Shown here: positions 51,146 to 62,361 of the stretch, one piece after another
Layout: every line of letters begins with the position of its first letter
How positions within the stretch are numbered: position 1 is the stretch's first letter
The notes under the pieces: model-generated
Told to the model about the DNA's origin: nothing
Databases searched by the model: none
What the model saw: the letters and a program-made list of their open reading frames with translations, nothing else
Program-made: the position numbers and the translations under genes
NCBI GenBank assembly: GCA_907163375.1
Contig: CAJQUW010016926.1
Span: 62,001-126,000, forward strand
Reading direction: 5' to 3'
Source: Prostheceraeus crozeri
Lineage: Eukaryota > Platyhelminthes > Polycladida > Euryleptidae
Length of the DNA stretch: 64,000 bases

Positions 51146-51676
51146 TTATAAATCAATGGTTTGAAACAGATAAAATAGATACAGCTGGTAACTATCATAC
51201 AGCGAGCAATGATAACCATACAGGACTTTGGCAGTGTTGAGGTAAGGAGGAAAGAAGCATTGGTTATGAACGTAGCTACTACAACGAACAGACAAAATAG
51301 GAACAGACAAATCCTTAAAACGTTTCGTGACTTCATGATAATGTTGATTCACTCTACTATCCCAAGGCGGGAGCAAAATATCATCAATGATTAGATTGGG
51401 AAATACTTTCCTCTCCTTACCAGGATTATTACAAAAGATGCGTATAACATTGAAAGTAGCTAACCATCGTTTAAAGTCAATAAGAAGAGCACTGTCACAA
51501 GAAAATCCGTAGTCTTGCAAATATTTCAGATTAAGTCCATGAATGTGTTTTCTCGCCCATTGATCACCATTGGGATCGCAGTTGGCATGTTGATGATAGA
51601 CACTAACAATCTGATATGTCCAATTGTTCATAGCAATAGCACTGAGCTCCTGTACAGGTTCACCCTCACAATCCAT
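51146..51676 (-). CDS. Putative DEDDh-type 3'-5' exonuclease-like protein
   Basis: 176 residues, intact, ATG 51676. It opens with MDCEGEPVQELSAIAM (a D-x-E motif I candidate), has HIHGLNLKYLQDYGF and FKRWLATFNV in the middle, LPPWDSR, and ends with HCSLYDSYQLYLFYL (an H-x4-D motif III). D-x-E at the start and H-x4-D near the end fit the DEDDh exonuclease layout. The central Asp is less certain. A repair or proofreading nuclease, or a nuclease acting on host RNA/DNA, is possible. Element A shows no obvious counterpart. Confidence 0.45.
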   Translation of the reverse strand: MDCEGEPVQELSAIAMNNWTYQIVSVYHQHANCDPNGDQWARKHIHGLNLKYLQDYGFSCDSALLIDFKRWLATFNVIRIFCNNPGKERKVFPNLIIDDILLPPWDSRVNQHYHEVTKRFKDLSVPILSVRCSSYVHNQCFFPPYLNTAKVLYGYHCSLYDSYQLYLFYLFQTIDL

Positions 51677-51939
51677 AAAAATGATGATAGAAGCCTAAAA
51701 CGGAAATTTACACATCTAAGGAAACGTTCTATAACATATTACAAAATGAAGAATTACATCGATGCTTTTCACGACAAAATACACAAATGATATGATGGCA
51801 ACGAAGAAGTAAAATGTATCTAATGAGACCACGTCCACGACACTCAAAGCACATAAGCGAATTGTCTCAGGGTAGAGTTAGGAAAGGACTAGTAATTCTC
51901 CTTCTTTGATTTGCGTTTTGAGGCAGCATTCTTCTCCGA
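51677..51939. other. Intergenic spacer
   Basis: About 260 bases between the exonuclease-like gene and the SSB-like gene. No feature is recognised. Confidence 0.3.
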
Positions 51940-52663
51940 CTAGCGCTTCGTACCACTGCTGTTAAGGATTTGATCAATTATGTCATCCACGTTGGGTAGT
52001 TTTGGAATATATAGGATGGATTCCATATGCATGGAGAGCGAGGCTATTTTATTATCCTTGTGCCGACCATAATATAGCCCATTCACTTTGAAAAGGATAT
52101 CCCAAGTACCTTCTCCGAGCTCGTCGCATGTGATGGATGTTGAATGATCTCCCTCCTTCTTATAGTAAGTACACCAATGTGATACCGGTAGGCAAATTTG
52201 ATTACTATCCCAAATCTTTCTATAGGGAGTATCCTTGTCATCTCTCGCCTTCCACTCTTGAGCAAGAGGAGTAGGAATGTCCATATTTAATGTCACGTAC
52301 TCCTCAATAATATCAAGTTGGCGGCGAATGTACGGACTCACGGGGATCAGTATGTAGTCCCCATACTGATTGCGCATTATCTTGACATCCGTGGAAGGGA
52401 GCATTCCCGTTTGGAGTACTACGCTATGATCGTCATAACGCAAGACTTGTTTAAATTTACGCTGTAGCGGTGTAGGATTATGTACCTTGGTTGTTTCTTC
52501 CACTGGCCTCAGTTGTAGATGATCTGATCGTAGCGAACCTTGTAACGTTTGACCGCCATTTTGTCCTACTAGTGCAGCAGATGGAGTAGATGCCTGAAAA
52601 TGAAAAAGATTGTATTAAGTTTACGTTCAAGGGAGGAGAGGGAGGGAAGTAGCGACTTACCAT
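51940..52663 (-). CDS. Conserved Polinton protein, candidate ssDNA-binding (element B), ATG-only first exon
   Basis: Exon 1 is an ATG at 52663-52661 followed at once by GTAAGTCGC. The intron 52660-52594 ends TTTTCAG, and exon 2 begins GCATCTACTCC (frame: Ala-Ser-Thr-Pro) and runs to 51940. The body carries VKIMRNQYGDYILIPVSPYI and VNGLYYGRHKDNKIASLSM, shared with 10033-10767 of element A. A TATATAAATAG box lies at 52771-52761 on the minus strand. Role unknown; a beta-rich DNA-binding protein is a guess. Confidence 0.6.
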
Positions 52664-53090
52664 TTTAGTTGGATAATAGAATAGAGAGAGAGAGAGAGAA
52701 AATGTGCGTCCGTCACTCGTGTGATTCAACGATTGAATGATTCTCACTGTGGAAGGCTCGCTATTTATATAGAAATGCTTGATTCTCAATGGATGATGAT
52801 CCTCATTGGACAATAACATCAAGCTGATTCCAAATCTGGCCTCCGTTTACCAATCCGAGCCTTCGTTCGCCCGCTGGAGCTGTTTCTTGGGAAATTCTAA
52901 CTCTTGTCGTTTTTCGCCAATCTCCCAAATCTTAAATGGCGTCTCACATCTAAACGAAGACAGATATGAACAAGCCGTTTCTTTCACTGAATTTGTCTCA
53001 CTCTTAGCTTTCAAACGAGCTATTGCACGACTTTCTACGATCACTAGAACCGAAATTGGAAGATCGGTGCCGGGGGGGAGGTCGGTGAAA

Positions 53091-53635
53091 TTTGATGAAA
53101 AATGTTTTGGTAAAGGTCCCAGGTCGAAATGCGACACTTTGGAAAAAAATTTTTCCCATACAAAGTCACTCTGACACTTAGGATTTTTTCAGGTGAGGTC
53201 CGACGTGAAATCTTGTAACAGCTCTAACTTTTGAACGGCTGATCGGATTGACTCGCAACAAAAATGTCACTGAGCAGTTTTTTCTCCTCTTTCAAATGAG
53301 TATCTATAAGACAGAATCCATCCACTAGAACCAAAATTAGAAGATCGCTGCCGAGGGGGGGGTTGACAAAATTTTGTTAACCCAACTTTTGACGAGAAAC
53401 ACGATGGGAGTGGTCTCGCACCGAAATTCCACCATTCCAACCTGGCCGGCACACCACGCCAACCTGGAGAGCGCACCACGAACAACCTCTGGCAACGCCG
53501 TCGTTCCAGGGGGGAGTCGGACTCGAAGCAACCAGGTGGCGGACTAGGGCCGACGCCCTAGTGTGACACGAGAGGGGGAGGTCGGTCGACGGCGGCCATC
53601 TTGCGCGGTCCAGTGGTGTAGATTTACTTACTACT
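53091..53635. repeat. Right terminal inverted repeat of element B
   Basis: Inverse partner of 31859-32403. Immediately internal to it (52812-53050) is sequence homologous, in inverse orientation, to the subterminal region of element C (59428-59650). Confidence 0.9.
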
Positions 53636-53937
53636 CTTGGTGTCCAAGAGCGCCCCAAGTTCAGCCTATGTAAAAAATATCGCATTTCAGAGGAATGAGT
53701 CACAACCCGAGTCACACAGTCTCCATTTCTACACTGATTTTGCCCGTTCATGGCTCATTGTGACCGCAGCGGCATTGCCAAGGCCCCATCAGTAGAAAGA
53801 AATTTCAAAATGCCTTTGTTGGCGCCCCTGATCGCCACCTTTGAAAAACACCTGAAATCCCCGATTGTGCGTACAATTTGAAATCTTTCTACTGATGGGG
53901 CCTAGGCATTGCCCCTCCGGTCACAATCCCTGTGGGA
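53636..53937. repeat. Interspersed host repeat, right flank of element B
   Basis: Continues the repeat interrupted by element B: GCGCCCCAAGTTCAGCC, GAGTCACAACCCGAG, CCCATCAGTAGAAAG and CCCCGATTGTGCGTACAATT. Related copies lie at 31484-31858 and 54704-55160. Confidence 0.75.
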
Positions 53938-54703
53938 ACGAATCTTGCGAAAAACTGGCGAATGTCAGCTGCAGAATATCATGCTAAAGTTCAGTCATAT
54001 TTGCGGGATATTCGCTGGCGAAGTTCGCCGGCGACAATTCGCGCTCTATATGTCACCTTTTACTTTTGACTTTCTCTCTTGTTTTCTTTAGTAATCCGCC
54101 ACTACAGTCGCGGCTCTATTCTCTCCCTCACCTCCTCACTATCCCTCACATATGGCTAATCTATCTAAGATATAAGTGCAGACTATCATTCTTTGATAAT
54201 GATAAGAATATAGAGAATCCGCATATATCAATTTTCATAACATCTCTTGACATTCAATAATTTACAACAATGACAAATATTTGAGCAATATCATAGTATT
54301 TACTGCGACATTTATGGAAGACAAATACTTTTTTTAGTTTAAGCCTTCGTGAATTAAAAAAAGATCCCTTTTTATCAGATCAGACTGAGTATACAATATA
54401 TTTTCATGTGAAGGTAATATACGAACATTACTACTTACCACTAATTAGTTGCTACAATATCCACGATTTCGCCGGTTGGCGAAAAATCAGCTCGCATTAG
54501 TAAACAAATATCTACCAACTAATTATAGCAACTTTTTCGCCACCTGTCGTTTTTTAATTTTACACATGTTTTTGGATAAATGATGACCATTTTCACATGC
54601 GGAGATAGTTTTTACACGAAAATGAACCTTTAAAAAAATTATCCACCAAATCGCTACCTCGCCAGATAATCTGTTGATATTAGCAAGATGCGTTCCCACA
54701 GGG
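53938..54703. mobile_element. 766-bp MITE with CCCTGTGGGAACG termini
   Basis: Begins CCCTGTGGGAACGAATCTTGC at 53938 and ends with the inverse, GCAAGATGCGTTCCCACAGGG, at 54703. It splits the host repeat string GTCACAATGAGCC, leaving AT on both sides. Many short GCGAA/TTCGC inverted motifs lie inside. No coding capacity. Confidence 0.75.
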
Positions 54704-55160
54704 ATGAGCCATCATGGAGCGAGATCGGTGTAGAAATAGAGGCTGTGTGACTCGGGTTGTAACTCATTCCACTAAAATGCGATGTTTTTTTACATAGGCT
54801 GAATTTGGGGCGCTCTGGGGCGCCAAGAAATTAATTTTGAAATTTTCCACTACCGATGGACCTTGGCATTGCTATGCGGATCACAATGAGCCATGAACGA
54901 GCAAAATCGGTGTAAAAATGGCGACTTGGTGACTAGGGTTGTAACTAGATATTCGCAAATGTTTCAAATTGTACGCACAATCGGGGATTTCAGGTGTTTT
55001 TCAAAGGTAGCGATCAGGGGCGCCAAGAAGGGCATTTTGAAATTTCTTTCTACTGATGGGGCCTTGTCAATGCCGCTGCGGTCACAATGAGCCATGAACG
55101 AGCAAAATCAGTGTAGAAATGGAGACTGTGTGACTCGGGTTGTAACTCATTCCCCCATTC
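54704..55160. repeat. Host interspersed repeat copies (inverse orientation)
   Basis: Two tandem partial copies (about 54704-54870 and 54888-55155) of the repeat that flanks element B, read in inverse orientation: GTGACTCGGGTTGTAACTCA occurs twice. Confidence 0.7.
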
Positions 55161-56249
55161 GATATTTTTTTAACATACGACGAAATGCATCATTTGTGAG
55201 TCCAGTTGTCGCATCAAAGAAAAAATCAATTATGGATCATCACAATTGACCATTAGTGAAGTTAACCCTTTTCTGCCCAACAACTCAATCAGTTTGAAAA
55301 ACACAACCATCAGAAATTGAACTCGCAATAGATCCCTACCAGTACTCATATTTCGATATTATTGATTTTTTCATATATTTTGAAAATATAGCATGCATGC
55401 TACAGTGGGCATCTGATGAACTTATGAAATTCATCGAATTCTTCATTCAAAATTATTTAACACATGTATAGTAGACCTAAATGTTCTTAGGGGAGCAAAT
55501 TAGATACAAAATCAAATATTATACAAGTAATACAACTTTGATAATGATTGCAAAATAGTATTCCACGCATCAATACAAATGATAAAAAATCATTGAAATG
55601 TTTGGAATAGATTTTTAGAAAAGGTAAATTCAACCTTATCAGAAAAATTTCTATCACTTCTTGTAATATATAACTTTGAATTTACGTCTCATTGAAATGC
55701 GATTTTCAGCTGTCTAACAAGAATTGCGCAATATGTGCATGAACTACAATATCAAAAGATATATTTCGTCAAAATTTACAGACTGTGCATCAAATAATAC
55801 AACAACGCATGATCATTTTGTAAGCATATAATTAATTGAAATTACAGTGCGGCTGACTCATAACGCTCTTAATTAAGAGCCTTAATTAATGCATTCAAAT
55901 TATTTGTGAATGAAAAATATTTCTAATAATCTGTAAAAAAATCATTCATGAACTGGGATTTTCATGCAATAATTCGTTCATTTTTTTCATCACATAAAAT
56001 AAATGCTATAAACAATCTGAGAATGTCAACGATATTTTTACAGAAGCATATAGCGGACGCCATATTAAGTAATCAGACAACCATAAAATACCTTGCAGGT
56101 TTTACGTATAGACATTCACATACATACAAACTATGATTTATGATGAAATTCATAGAAGCAATTTCGCTCCCTATTCAAACATAAAAGCAGGTTTCATTTA
56201 CTGCATTTGGTATGAGTGAATCCAATTTTAACACCCACTGGACACAATC
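55161..56249. other. AT-rich non-coding sequence
   Basis: No gene, RNA gene or structured repeat is recognised in this stretch. Confidence 0.4.
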
Positions 56250-58459
56250 TCTGCAAAAAGTGAAAAATGGTCAATCAGATCGAGGCGAACGCTGGTTGCA
56301 CAGGGGCAGATACACATGGTTTTTTTCTAGAACCGGTAAACTCCTCTATAAAGAGCGACGTCCAACTCGTCTGTCTCGACGAACCAAAGATGATCGACAT
56401 CTGGAATTCCTTCAGTGGCATTTTTTTTTTAACAAGCAGTAATTTGTTCGCAATATCTGCGGTCTAACAACCATGCATTCGCAACTGCAATGTGCAATGT
56501 GTGGTGCCAGATGTTAATGTGCCATCTGTGGCACTTCATTCGATGCTTGTATAACAAAGAAAGACTGTCCAACAGATCTATCCCTCCCATGAAATGATTG
56601 TAAACTTTCACTATTTGAGGGCAATTTATCGTCAATGTCTGTTTCGCTCTCCTGTCAAACCTCGTGACATTCTGCACAGGTGTAACACCAGAATGAGTCG
56701 AAACCAAATGAACCACACGATTATCAGACCACCGACATAACAGGATTCCATTGTTAGTATCCGCTCGCTAATCTGCTGAGCTATGTCCTTCAGCTCTCAA
56801 CTCGCCTTCAGTTTTCATTGAAACTGGAATTCTTCCGGCTCTGCATGTACCAGTAAAAGAAGTCCAAGTTATTTGAGTTTTGTTAAGAGATCGTCAAATG
56901 TTGTGGGTTAAATTGGATTTACCCAAGTAATGATGTGAACCAGTTGTCAGCAAAAATATGGAACTTAAAATCACCTGAAAGGTCTTGAGTCAGACGCACG
57001 ACGACGTCTCCGGATGCTCTGATTCAGTTGGTGCTTCAGACCTTGAACCACAATAAACTTCGAAATCGTATAAAATACCAGAGCTGCCAGCCCGACCGAA
57101 AAGTTTAATGTGCCACTTTGCCGGTTTATTAGGATTATATTGACGAATATGACTTCGCGATCCTCGGTATGGCATTGTTATCTCATCTACAGCTATGTTT
57201 TCTTCATGCTCAACGGCTTTACATTGCTTCTGAAAACATTTTAACCAGGTAGAAAGTTTCCATGTCTTATCATTACTTCGCTCAGTTGAATCATCCAAAT
57301 TATCCACGAAATGAATATGACGTAGCAGAATATCGAACCTATTTCGAGACATATGTGCGCAAATGCTCTCATCGCCAAGAGCTTTAGACCAATATTCTCG
57401 AAGAGATAGAAGTTTTCGGTTACCGATTTTAATAATGATTCCGATGAAAATTTCGATTTTTTTAGGTAACTCCCAATGGCTTACCTTGCTGTTAAAAATA
57501 GTATAAATTTGTTTGTTCAGAAACACTTTGCAGTTTGCGTACATCTTATCAGACACAAACTTTTTGAAATAATGTAAAGGAGACTCAGCATCTACTGGAA
57601 CTGCTCCAAAATGGAAAGAACTGTCACACCTCATAGGTAAATCAGTTTTTCCATACATATCTGCTTCCTTTGATCGTGGCCCATATAGCTTACTATTTTC
57701 AAATGCATCTAGTTCGTGTTGCGTTTTACCTATTACATTATATGAGATGTCATTTTAAAGCCGAAGATGCCCCATTTTATTCAATATGACTTGTCTTGTA
57801 TGATACTACATCAACTTCTATACAATTTTTCATAAAAAAAGCAAAATATAATATAGATAAAACAAAACAAAAAAATCATCCACTCAGCTATAGAACGATC
57901 ACCATGCTTCATGGTGACCGACATGCTTCAATAAGATCTCCCTCATTTTCATAGCGATGACATAATCTGTCGTCGCTACATCTGTCATTCTGATGTCATC
58001 AGTAATCTCCCCAAAAGAGGATCGAATCTTTTCTTTAAGATCCTCGGTTGACTGAAATCGGCTGCCGGCGTAGACTCGCCCCTTCAAATCGTCACAAAAC
58101 CATTAATCCATGGGGATAAGGTCAGGTGATCTCGACGGCCACGGAATATGTCCACCCCTCTCAATTTGACGCTTACCAAATTTATGTCTAGCCAGTTACG
58201 TTATGATATGTTTCTTCTACTTTGCTTTGAAAACTAGTAAGCTACATCTGGGCCACCCTGTAGTTTGGTCGAGGTCGTCATGATCAGATTCGGAATCAGA
58301 TTCAGCGCTTTCATTTTCATCGTTTAGAACCTCTTCATCTTCCGAATTGTTGTCTGAAATATTGCTTTCATCTAGATCTCCGTGCGCCAGCAAGTTTTCT
58401 GTTGCGCTTCTTTTTGTCGCTCTGGGTATGCGAATCTGGATCAGTAAAGGACATTTCAA
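56250..58459 (-). pseudogene. Decayed piggyBac-type transposase
   Basis: On the minus strand, 58459-58217 encodes an acidic Ser/Asp/Glu-rich head (ESAESDSESDHDDLDQ). 57658-56990 encodes the DDE core start (LREYWSKALGDESICAHMSR, ENIAVDEITMPYRGSRS, NKPAKWHIKLFGRAGSSGI). 56716-56429 encodes the C-terminal part (CPQIVKVYNHFMGGIDLLDS). Coding is interrupted between 56990 and 56717 and by a mariner-like relic between head and core. Further C-terminal residues may continue to about 56250. Family: piggyBac (DDE_Tnp_1_7). Inactive. Confidence 0.85.
57890..58260 (-). pseudogene. Mariner/Tc1-like transposase C-terminal relic
   Basis: The minus strand encodes RSPDLIPMD, then a stop and WFCDDLKGRVYAGS, the end of a mariner-type catalytic domain (S-P-D-L-x-P-x-D). 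GGCCACCCTG at 58249-58258 is a typical mariner-like terminus. It lies within the piggyBac relic, so it inserted later or recombined there. The other end is not found. Confidence 0.6.
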
Positions 58460-58921
58460 GACATTATCTAAATATTCATTAGTTTTTAATTCTAAATCAA
58501 CTAATAGTCAAATTGAAATACAAAACTTCAAAAGATATGATATTTGAATTCATGACATCAGAAACTCACATCCTGCACAAGCTTTTGCCTCCAATGTCTC
58601 CCACTGGCAGGTTTCTATTACCCTCCCGACGGTACAAAATGAATCCTCATTCTTCCTACAAGCGTGCTCCATATACAACTGCAGATATCAACGGTCTGAT
58701 GTAATAGACCCGTGCTTTGAAAATTGATTTTAATGATTTCTTGAATCTCTATTACATAACTTTTGAATATTGTCCTAAATGTGTGTATCATATTTGTGTT
58801 TCATTATTTCGAATATACGTCTATTATTATTATTATCTATTATTATTTCAGTGAATAATTATCTTAGGCCTATAGCTGAATATCATCAATCAAATTTTAT
58901 CGTACGATATGATATGATGTC
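58460..58921. other. Flank of element C
   Basis: No gene seen. AT-rich with a short TATTATTATTATC microsatellite near 58825. The last six bases, GATGTC, are the expected target duplication of element C. Confidence 0.45.
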
Positions 58922-59700
58922 AGTAGTAAGCACATTCCAGACGCAAGTGCAAAATGTGAAATGCTGACTCAGCCCCCACCTCCACCCCCACCCTCTGGAA
59001 GGAAGGTGAGGGAGTTCGTCAAGGATGTGCTGGGAGGAATGGGTCCGTGAGGAGGAAACGGGTCCCCCACCCCCTCCTGTCACACTTCCACCTTTGGTTG
59101 TAGAGATGGTAGAAAGTCGTGCCATAGCTCATTTGAAAGCTGAGAATGAGAAAAGGCAGTGGAAAGCTCAGTTTGGACTCATTTTCTTGGGTTTAGGGAG
59201 GAAAATGGCAGGAAACTGTCAGAGTTGGAAAAAGTCAGGTTTTGGTGGTTTTGGGATGAGAAAAGTCGTTTTTCGGGCAGAAGGAGTGCTTGGATGGGAA
59301 AATAGAGTGCAAATTCGGACGTTTTGGTCAAAGTTGGGTCTAGGAACATCTTCCCAACTCAATCGGAGAGAAAAAGTTCTGACCCCCACCCCACCCCCTC
59401 CTGTCACACTTCCACCTTTGGTTGTAGAGATGGTAGAAAGTCGTGCAATAGCTCGTTTGAAAGCTAAGAGTGAGACAAATTCAGTGGAAAACATGGCTTG
59501 TTCGTATCTGCCTTCGTTTAGATGTGATGCGTCATTTAAGATTTTGGGAGATTGGCGAAAAACGACAGAGTTAGAATGTTTATGAAAATCGCTCTAGCGG
59601 GTGAAGCAAGCGTCAGACGGGAAATCAGAGACCAGATTTGGAATCAGCGTCAAATTTGAGACAAATGATGTTTTGACCCCCACCCCCACCCCCCTTATCG
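58922..59700. repeat. Terminal/subterminal region of element C with internal duplication
   Basis: A block containing CCCCTCCTGTCACACTTCC and GAAAGTCGTGC(A/C)ATAGCTC occurs twice, at about 59070-59150 and 59398-59480. 59428-59650 is homologous in inverse to 52812-53050 of element B. Open frames in it are not supported as genes. Confidence 0.65.
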
Positions 59701-59715
59701 ATTGCATATTCACAG

Positions 59716-59770
59716 GGTATATAAGAATGGGATCGGGAGAGGAATTTCACTAAGTTGAGAAACTGACTAC
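59716..59770 (+). promoter_or_regulatory. TATA box and leader exon (element C)
   Basis: GGGTATATAAGAATGGG with a leader ending ACTACAG before GTAAGTCG at 59772, the same plan as B (32711-32761). No coding exon follows directly; a second promoter at 60568 serves the accessory gene. Confidence 0.5.
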
Positions 59771-59772
59771 AG

Positions 59773-60567
59773 GTAAGTCGTTTCTCTTGAGTTCCGATAT
59801 CGGACTTCTGACTTTCCATTGCTGATATCAGCTAAGGTGTCAGACTTATAGATTAGTCAGTATAGCATGACTGACCATTTGATGATAGTAGGCCGAAATC
59901 TTCAAACGGCTATAACTTTGCTTCTACAAGTCCTTTAGACTTGATTCAAAAAACATTCGACAGCTCTTGCTGTGCTGTAGGTGACAGACTACTTATAAAC
60001 GTTTTATGAGTAGTACTAAAATACTGAAAAATTTAAATTCATATTTAATGATAATAATTAAAGTTTTTGAATAAAAAGCAGTCGTTTATGAGTCTCTGTG
60101 ACTTGGGTCGTTTCCTCTTGTAAATAACTCCACCGGTTTTCATGTCAAAACTGGGGCCCGGATACCAACACAGTGATATGACGCACGCTCTGTCCGCCCG
60201 AGGTTGGATTTGTGGGTCGAGGCCTTGGAGCTGGGATAAGATCCCCTCTGAGTAATGCCTGTAACGGATTCAAGAGCTTAACACCCAAACGGTTGCTGGC
60301 TTGCTATCAGGCCTTCTTCGTCTAGCCTCAGTAACTTAGGCTTGGCAACGTCTATCGTTTGTCATTGTAACTTGGTAAAAATGGGATGGTTACTGCAAGC
60401 ATTGACGTCAAACCTTTTCGCGTCATAGGGGAATCCGTCTTTGTGTTGGGAGTTGGTAACAGAAAGCACGGTGACTGCCGATGCCCATACATGGTAAAAC
60501 TGCTGTTGTCAAGTTAAAAGCATGACCAAATAAGGAAGGTCTGAATCATAGCTTTGTGCTCGCTGGG
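59773..60567. other. Non-coding region between the two element C promoters
   Basis: Holds no gene. It resembles the 32761-33323 interval of element B in style (long leader intron with TTTGCTATCAAA-like phrases), so it is probably an intron or duplicated promoter segment. Confidence 0.4.
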
Positions 60568-60824
60568 TATATAAAGCGCGACTTTTCTCTAGTCTTCACT
60601 CCTGTTTCAAGTTGCAAGACGAACGGTGAGTGCTCTGACAAGGTTTGCTATCAAACTTTGGGATTTAGGATAAAGCTAGGAATCATACTCTTTAACTTTG
60701 GTTGACGATTTTATTCCAACGTTTGCTATCAAATGTTTGATGACTTAGTCTTTCAATGCATATCAGCAAGTAGTATCCTATAAACACTTGCCATCAAATT
60801 TTACTCTATCTTTACAGAATCATA
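60568..60824 (+). promoter_or_regulatory. Promoter and 5'UTR intron of the 60825 gene
   Basis: TATATAAAG at 60568-60576, leader ending AAGACGAACG, donor GTGAGT at 60626 and acceptor TCTTTACAG ending 60817, seven bases before the ATG. Confidence 0.65.
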
Positions 60825-61951
60825 ATGACGAAATCAAGCAATGCAAAAATGTTGGTTGGCAAATGTAGTTGCGGCAAGATTGCCAGAGGTAGTGAGCTGA
60901 GGAAGCATATTAAAGAGGGGACGGTGGGCGTGCATATGAGAGAGGTGTTGTTGAGAGTGTGCGTCCATCATCGGGTGGTATGTGGGGAAGGGAATGAGGT
61001 GGCATTTATTAAGGATCACAACGAGTGTCCAAGTGGTAATATAGCTATGGCAGGGTTCAAGGAGTGGTTTGAGGGAGAGTTGTTGGAAAGGGAAGAGGTG
61101 AGGAAGGCGGTGGCAACGATTGAGGGCGTGGTTGGGGAGAAAGTGGTGACGAAGGTGAGTGATGAGAGTTCGAGTGAGGAAGTTGAGTTGAGAGCGGAAA
61201 TGAAGAAGAAGGATGATGTTGATTTGGATAAGGTGATTAAGGATTTGTTTGGGGATATCGGTGATCTGGAGGGGGAGGGTGAGGAAGTGGGTAAGCCGAT
61301 GGCAGCGTCATCGCCACGGCGGGAAGAGGGGTGTGATACGGAGGCATTTGTTAGGTTGAAGGATCGTGTGATGGGTTTGGAAAGTGTAAATAGAAAAGTT
61401 TTGAAGGAGAATGAAGAGCTGGTGGCGAAGGTTGAGGGGTATAGGGCAACGAGGGAAGAGTTGGAGAGTATGAGAAAGAAGGAGAAGGAATGGATGGCGG
61501 AAAGGAGCGAGTTGATGAGGAAGGCAGGTTTGGTGGAGAGTTTGCAGGCGAGTTTGTCGAGGAAGGATGAAGAGATAGAGCGGATGCGAAGCGTGGTGAA
61601 GGAGACGGAGGAAGTGAAGGGTATAAATAAGAGGTTGGCGGGTGAAGTTGAGCGACTGCATGAGTGTTTGAAGAGTAGAAAAAGAAGAGTGTATGAAGTC
61701 CATCTTCCCCTCTTTGAAAATAATATATGTGACGTCCCCACAATCACTGACGACCCTAATGTGACTCAGCAATGCTATGAGGGCGACGGAGTCCGGTGCC
61801 TACATATCAATTTGAACATCACTGGAGAGCTGGAGGACTTCGTCGTCCGAAAAGTTCGGAAGAAGTTGCCCAGTAAGTTACTTCAACATCATCATTTCCT
61901 TTTCGCCTCTAATCTCCTATTCTTTTTCTTTCAGAGTGTTTGCAGAAGTGA
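60825..61951 (+). CDS. Zinc-head/coiled-coil accessory protein (element C)
   Basis: Exons 60825-61872 and 61935-61951, with donor GTAAGT and acceptor TTTCTTTCAG; the second exon adds only a few residues before TGA. N-terminal Cys/His head (CSCGKIARGSELRKHI, then RVCVHHRVVCGEGN and HNECPSGN). Acidic linker, then a coiled coil (about residues 175-285). Conserved end: YEVHLPLFENNICDV and CYEGDGVRCLHINLNI. Homologous to 33352-34584 in B, with the middle freely diverged. Function unknown; the head may bind zinc or nucleic acid and the coiled coil may oligomerise. Confidence 0.72.
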
Positions 61952-62163
61952 GAGTGTCGGTGGACGGAGAACGACCCATGGGCTCTTTTAAGGGCCAACC
62001 TTCTAATGCAGCTAAAGCGGTCCCAAGCCCGCCACATATCTTCGGATATGGAATGCAGAGGGGAAGAAAAATGATGAATGGAATGAAGGGAGGACATTCA
62101 TGCGCCACACGCAACACATCACAGACTTCTCTCTTCGCTAGTGAACAAGCTCTTGTCGGTGTC
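61952..62163. other. Possible 3'UTR of the 60825 gene
   Basis: Shares motifs with 34690-35640 of element B. No gene is assigned. Confidence 0.35.
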
Positions 62164-62361
62164 GTACAAAAGTTTTACTGCAGCACAGGTTGATGTATAG
62201 TTAGAAAAGTTTGATCATGACGTTTATTCGTGAGTGTCGTCAGAAAGTGTATCATGGTTTGTACAAAAGTTTTTACTGCAACACAGGTTGATGTATAGTT
62301 AGAAAAGTTTGATCATGACGTTTATTCGTGAGTGTCGTCAGAAAGTGTATCATGGTTTGCA
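62164..62361. repeat. Tandem duplication of 97 bp
   Basis: GTACAAAAGTTTTACTGC...ATCATGGTTT is repeated once almost perfectly (62164-62260 and 62261-62358, the second with one extra T). 62362-62717 holds diverged echoes (TTTACTGCA, AGAAAGTTTTA) but no gene. Confidence 0.85.

Larger units (their letters stand above)
31859..53635. mobile_element. Polinton/Maverick element B, complete with 6-bp target duplication
   Basis: Starts AGTAGTAAGTAAATCTACAC at 31859 and ends with the inverse at 53635. CTTGGT occurs at 31853-31858 and again at 53636-53641: a perfect 6-bp target-site duplication, the Polinton hallmark. Length 21,777 bp. Intact capsid protein, protease, ATPase and integrase core; the polymerase has a few breaks. 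Gene order mirrors element A in the opposite orientation. Confidence 0.96.

Noticed and set aside
56212-56442. Plus-strand frame of 76 codons
   Set aside because: Antisense to the decayed C-terminus of the piggyBac transposase.
59025-59585. 186-codon frame in element C subterminal DNA
   Set aside because: Runs through a duplicated non-coding block that is also present, inverted and without the full frame, in element B.
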